A stretch of 64,000 nt of DNA from Leptoclinus maculatus (lineage: Eukaryota > Chordata > Actinopteri > Perciformes > Stichaeidae), in NCBI GenBank assembly GCA_032191485.1, contig JAVDOI010000004.1, positions 21,324,943-21,388,942 of the forward strand, read 5' to 3'. The number at the start of each line of letters is the position of its first letter. The first letter of the stretch is position 1. Under the pieces are notes generated by a model. The model did not search any database. It was not told the DNA's origin and worked only from the letters and a program-made list of their open reading frames with translations. Made by a program: the position numbers and the translations under genes. Below, in pieces: positions 52,034-64,000 of this stretch.

Positions 52034-53269
52034 CTCTTGTCTTTCAATAACGGCCGACATACGTCACCTTCCCTCGAGCTGTCCAGATGTTTTGGTGGAC
52101 CGATAAATACAACTTTGTGTATGAATCTGTAAAGAAGCATAATTCCTGTTTTAAAGGCATAAATCAACTGAACCTCAGCTTCATTCTTTATCACACTGGT
52201 GAGAAGCAGATGTGGCCTCCATTTAGAACCTCAAGGTTGAAGCTGATCTGCTGTCATCCATCAGCGACCGCCATCATTGCACTATGCATTGTTTGGGGAA
52301 CCTTTACAACCCTTAAAATCTCACACCAGCTACAACTTTGTTCCTCATTGTTTGCAAAGAGCCGCCCAGTAAAACCCTCCGATTCAACTCCAGCTTTGCA
52401 CAGATCCTCTATATGCAAGACCGATTCCCGTCTCCTGGGCCTGGACGAAGGTTACTGCAGCAAGGTTCAAGGTCTCTAAAAGCGTCATTAGCTGGTTTAG
52501 CTTTTTTGGGGATTATTATAGCAGATTTTCTCTGCTGGTCTGGGGAGACGTAATGGAATTAGGGTTCACAGTCTGATCCCACTGAATATTTCCAAGAACG
52601 GTTGAACTGCTTATTCTTTGGACAGCGGACCGACCGGCCAACACCGGGTCAATAGTTCAAGATTCCCAGCTGTGGTGGTGCTGGAGGGATTTCTTTCATG
52701 AGGTCTTGCAGCCATGATCATCCTTTAGGAGCTTCCTGGTTCCTCTGCTTTGGGTAGCTGTTTGAATACTCAACGACTCTGTTCAGGACCCGGCATTTGA
52801 AGCATTTCTCCTCTGTTTACCTGCATATCAACCAACGACGGCTCCAACGTGATTGGTCAATTCTACTCAAGACCACAAATGGGGAAACCAGAAGACTTTA
52901 GATTCTAAAATCTCGTCCCGTTGCCTCCAGATTCTGTTCATAAAGATCAACAATATTGTGGGAAACTTCATGAAATTGTGATGTTGGGACGTAAGACAGC
53001 AACAGAACCGTCTACACTGTAAACCAATCGGAGAGAATCTGTTTGATTAGACAGTAAGAGAACAAAGTCTTATTCTTTTGTTAGCTAACATACTCACAAT
53101 ACTGCCTTTACATGCACAGAATATTCCAGTTTTATGCACTTTATTATTTCCGTAAGCCATTTCCATGGCGAATGAAACTGAATATTCCAGTTTACATGCA
53201 GCCGTTCATATTCAGATTAAAATAAAACTTCATGATCCACTTCCCACAGCTAGGTCCTATTAACTAACG

Positions 53270-53398
53270 TATGACATCACTAACGTTACCTGCAGTGATG
53301 ACATCACTAATTTATGACATCACTAACATTACCTGCAGTGATGACGTCACTAACGTTACCTGCAGTGATGGCATCACTAACGTTACCTGCAGTGATGG
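53270..53398. repeat. tandem array TGACATCACTAACGTTACC..., ~5 copies, with one perfect CRE
   Basis: Units share TGAC(A/G)TCACTAA, CGTTACCTGCAGTGA. One unit has TGACGTCA at 53342-53349, a perfect cAMP response element. It lies about 200-330 bp past the candidate herc2 poly(A) signal. Confidence 0.85.
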
Positions 53399-53600
53399 CC
53401 TTCACTTTGATCTCAGGTTTATTTCTACAACAGATTTCAGCAACAAGGTGAAACATGTAAAAGAACATTTAAATACAATAAAAAAAATCAACTACACACC
53501 TGTAGAGTTCTGTGATGACAAATCAGGCCAGGAAGGGGGGGAGGGGATAAATAAATATCAAGCTCAACACAGAATCGCTCCAGTCCTTTTTGCATTTGAA

Positions 53601-53606
53601 TTTATT
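53601..53606 (-). terminator. candidate herc2 polyadenylation signal AATAAA
   Basis: AATAAA on the minus strand about 640 nt after the stop codon, in an AT-rich context. Another AATAAA lies further downstream (around 53418-53423), so the choice is uncertain. Confidence 0.4.
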
Positions 53607-54247
53607 AACAGAAATGTATTAACATTGAATATGCAGGAATGAGACCTTCTGTGAATACATGGCACAATCATATTATGTACATTCTTTAAGGAGACGGTGC
53701 ACAGACACTGTTGGGGGGGGGGGGGGTCTTAAAACGAAGTGAGAAACACTGACTTCTTTAAGTTAAAAATGATTTTATAGAAAGAAACATGGCTGTTACC
53801 AAGAAAACAAAAGTAATACTACTGTTGTGTCGTACATCGATTTCTATATACAAACTAGGGAGAATTCACACGAACCGGAAGGAGCAAATCTACCACAGTG
53901 CTTCTTTTCTTTTTTAAACTGTAACAATATACATAATTCCCATGTAACACAACAATTACATGTGCAGCTGATCACTTCATTTTAAAGAAACTAAATTCCT
54001 CTTTTAGCTTTTTAAAGCTCATTGCACATTTTTCCCCCCACAGACGTTTTGTGTCTCGTATGAATGCGTTTGTGTGTCGACAGGTGAGATGTGAACGTCC
54101 TCCTTACTCAGTGTCCCGTCAGGTAGACCTCCTACTCAGTGTCCCGTCAGGTAGACCTCCTACTCAGTGTCCCGTCAGGTAGACCTCCTACTCAGTGTCC
54201 CGTCAGGTAGACCTCCTACTCAGTGTCCCGTCAGGTAGACCTCCTAC
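53601..54247 (-). other. herc2: herc2 3' UTR, inferred
   Basis: From the stop to a candidate AATAAA, about 647 nt. It begins with five extra copies of a 28-bp repeat that carries the stop codon. The remainder is AT-rich and of ordinary complexity, apart from a G run (53714-53727). Confidence 0.5.

Positions 54248-54266
<19 letters not shown>
54106..54266 (-). repeat. 28-bp tandem array, six units, seeded from the herc2 stop codon
   Basis: Units start at 54106, 54134, 54162, 54190, 54218 and 54246 with exact 28-bp spacing. The unit at 54246 contains the genuine CDS end (coding YLTGH and TGA). The other five repeat those bases plus GAGTAG in the 3' UTR. The copies read GTCTAC where the coding unit reads GACTAC. 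Confidence 0.95.

Positions 54267-64000
<9,734 letters not shown>

Larger units (their letters stand above)
47590..53600. other. herc2-oca2 intergenic region
   Basis: About 6 kb expected to hold the oca2 promoter and its non-coding first exon. Seen here: an A/TC-type repeat fragment (47838-47905), an exon-like ORF (48695-48790) among E-boxes, GAT repeats (49612-49659), a 15-bp minisatellite (50550-50925), a repeat B fragment (51865-52033) and a 27-33 bp array with a CRE site (53270-53398). 52040-53230 shows no recognisable coding or repeat signature. Confidence 0.6.

Overview
The window is vertebrate nuclear DNA, almost certainly from a teleost fish (probably a percomorph). Introns are compact, with many simple repeats and fish-type interspersed repeats. 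The genes are spliced, with GT-AG introns and vertebrate protein families. Nothing prokaryotic or viral was recognised.

Two genes are supported, both on the minus strand, in the head-to-tail order HERC2 then OCA2 that is also found in mammals. From the right edge down to about 53.6 kb lies the 3' part of herc2: 16 coding exons (the first cut by the window edge) give 859 residues plus stop. They cover most of the third RCC1-like (RLD) propeller and the whole HECT ubiquitin-ligase domain, including the catalytic cysteine. From 47.58 kb to 6.62 kb lies oca2, the melanosomal P protein. All 23 coding exons were found. Their lengths sum to 2517 nt, one uninterrupted frame of 838 codons plus stop, and every splice phase fits. 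A non-coding first exon and the promoter were not identified; a splice acceptor just upstream of the ATG implies they lie in the 6 kb between the genes.

Layout: 1-5.9 kb is intergenic sequence with repeat fragments, a long TG tract and a perfect 44-bp palindrome; 5.9-47.6 kb is oca2; 47.6-53.6 kb is intergenic, with an isolated exon-like ORF, E-boxes and minisatellites; 53.6-64 kb is herc2. The oca2 introns hold three large minisatellites with 31-32 bp units (12.76-13.87, 31.87-32.45 and 33.27-33.72 kb), a 13-bp minisatellite and at least three interspersed repeat families, called B, A and R here.

The strongest oddities are these. A 28-bp tandem array just after the herc2 stop codon repeats the last coding bases and the stop itself. 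A herc2 intron has about 180 uninterrupted TTC triplets on the transcribed strand up to 9 nt from the splice acceptor, which implies a very distant branchpoint. By exon counting this is the counterpart of human HERC2 intron 86, which carries the OCA2 eye-colour enhancer, and its only unique island has two MITF-type E-boxes. Inverted low-complexity arrays flank oca2 exons 6-7, a layout that favours circular RNA. Direct ~240-bp repeats flank oca2 exon 3.

Human comparisons are from memory. Splice sites were chosen by eye from consensus, phase and protein alignment; no search was run.
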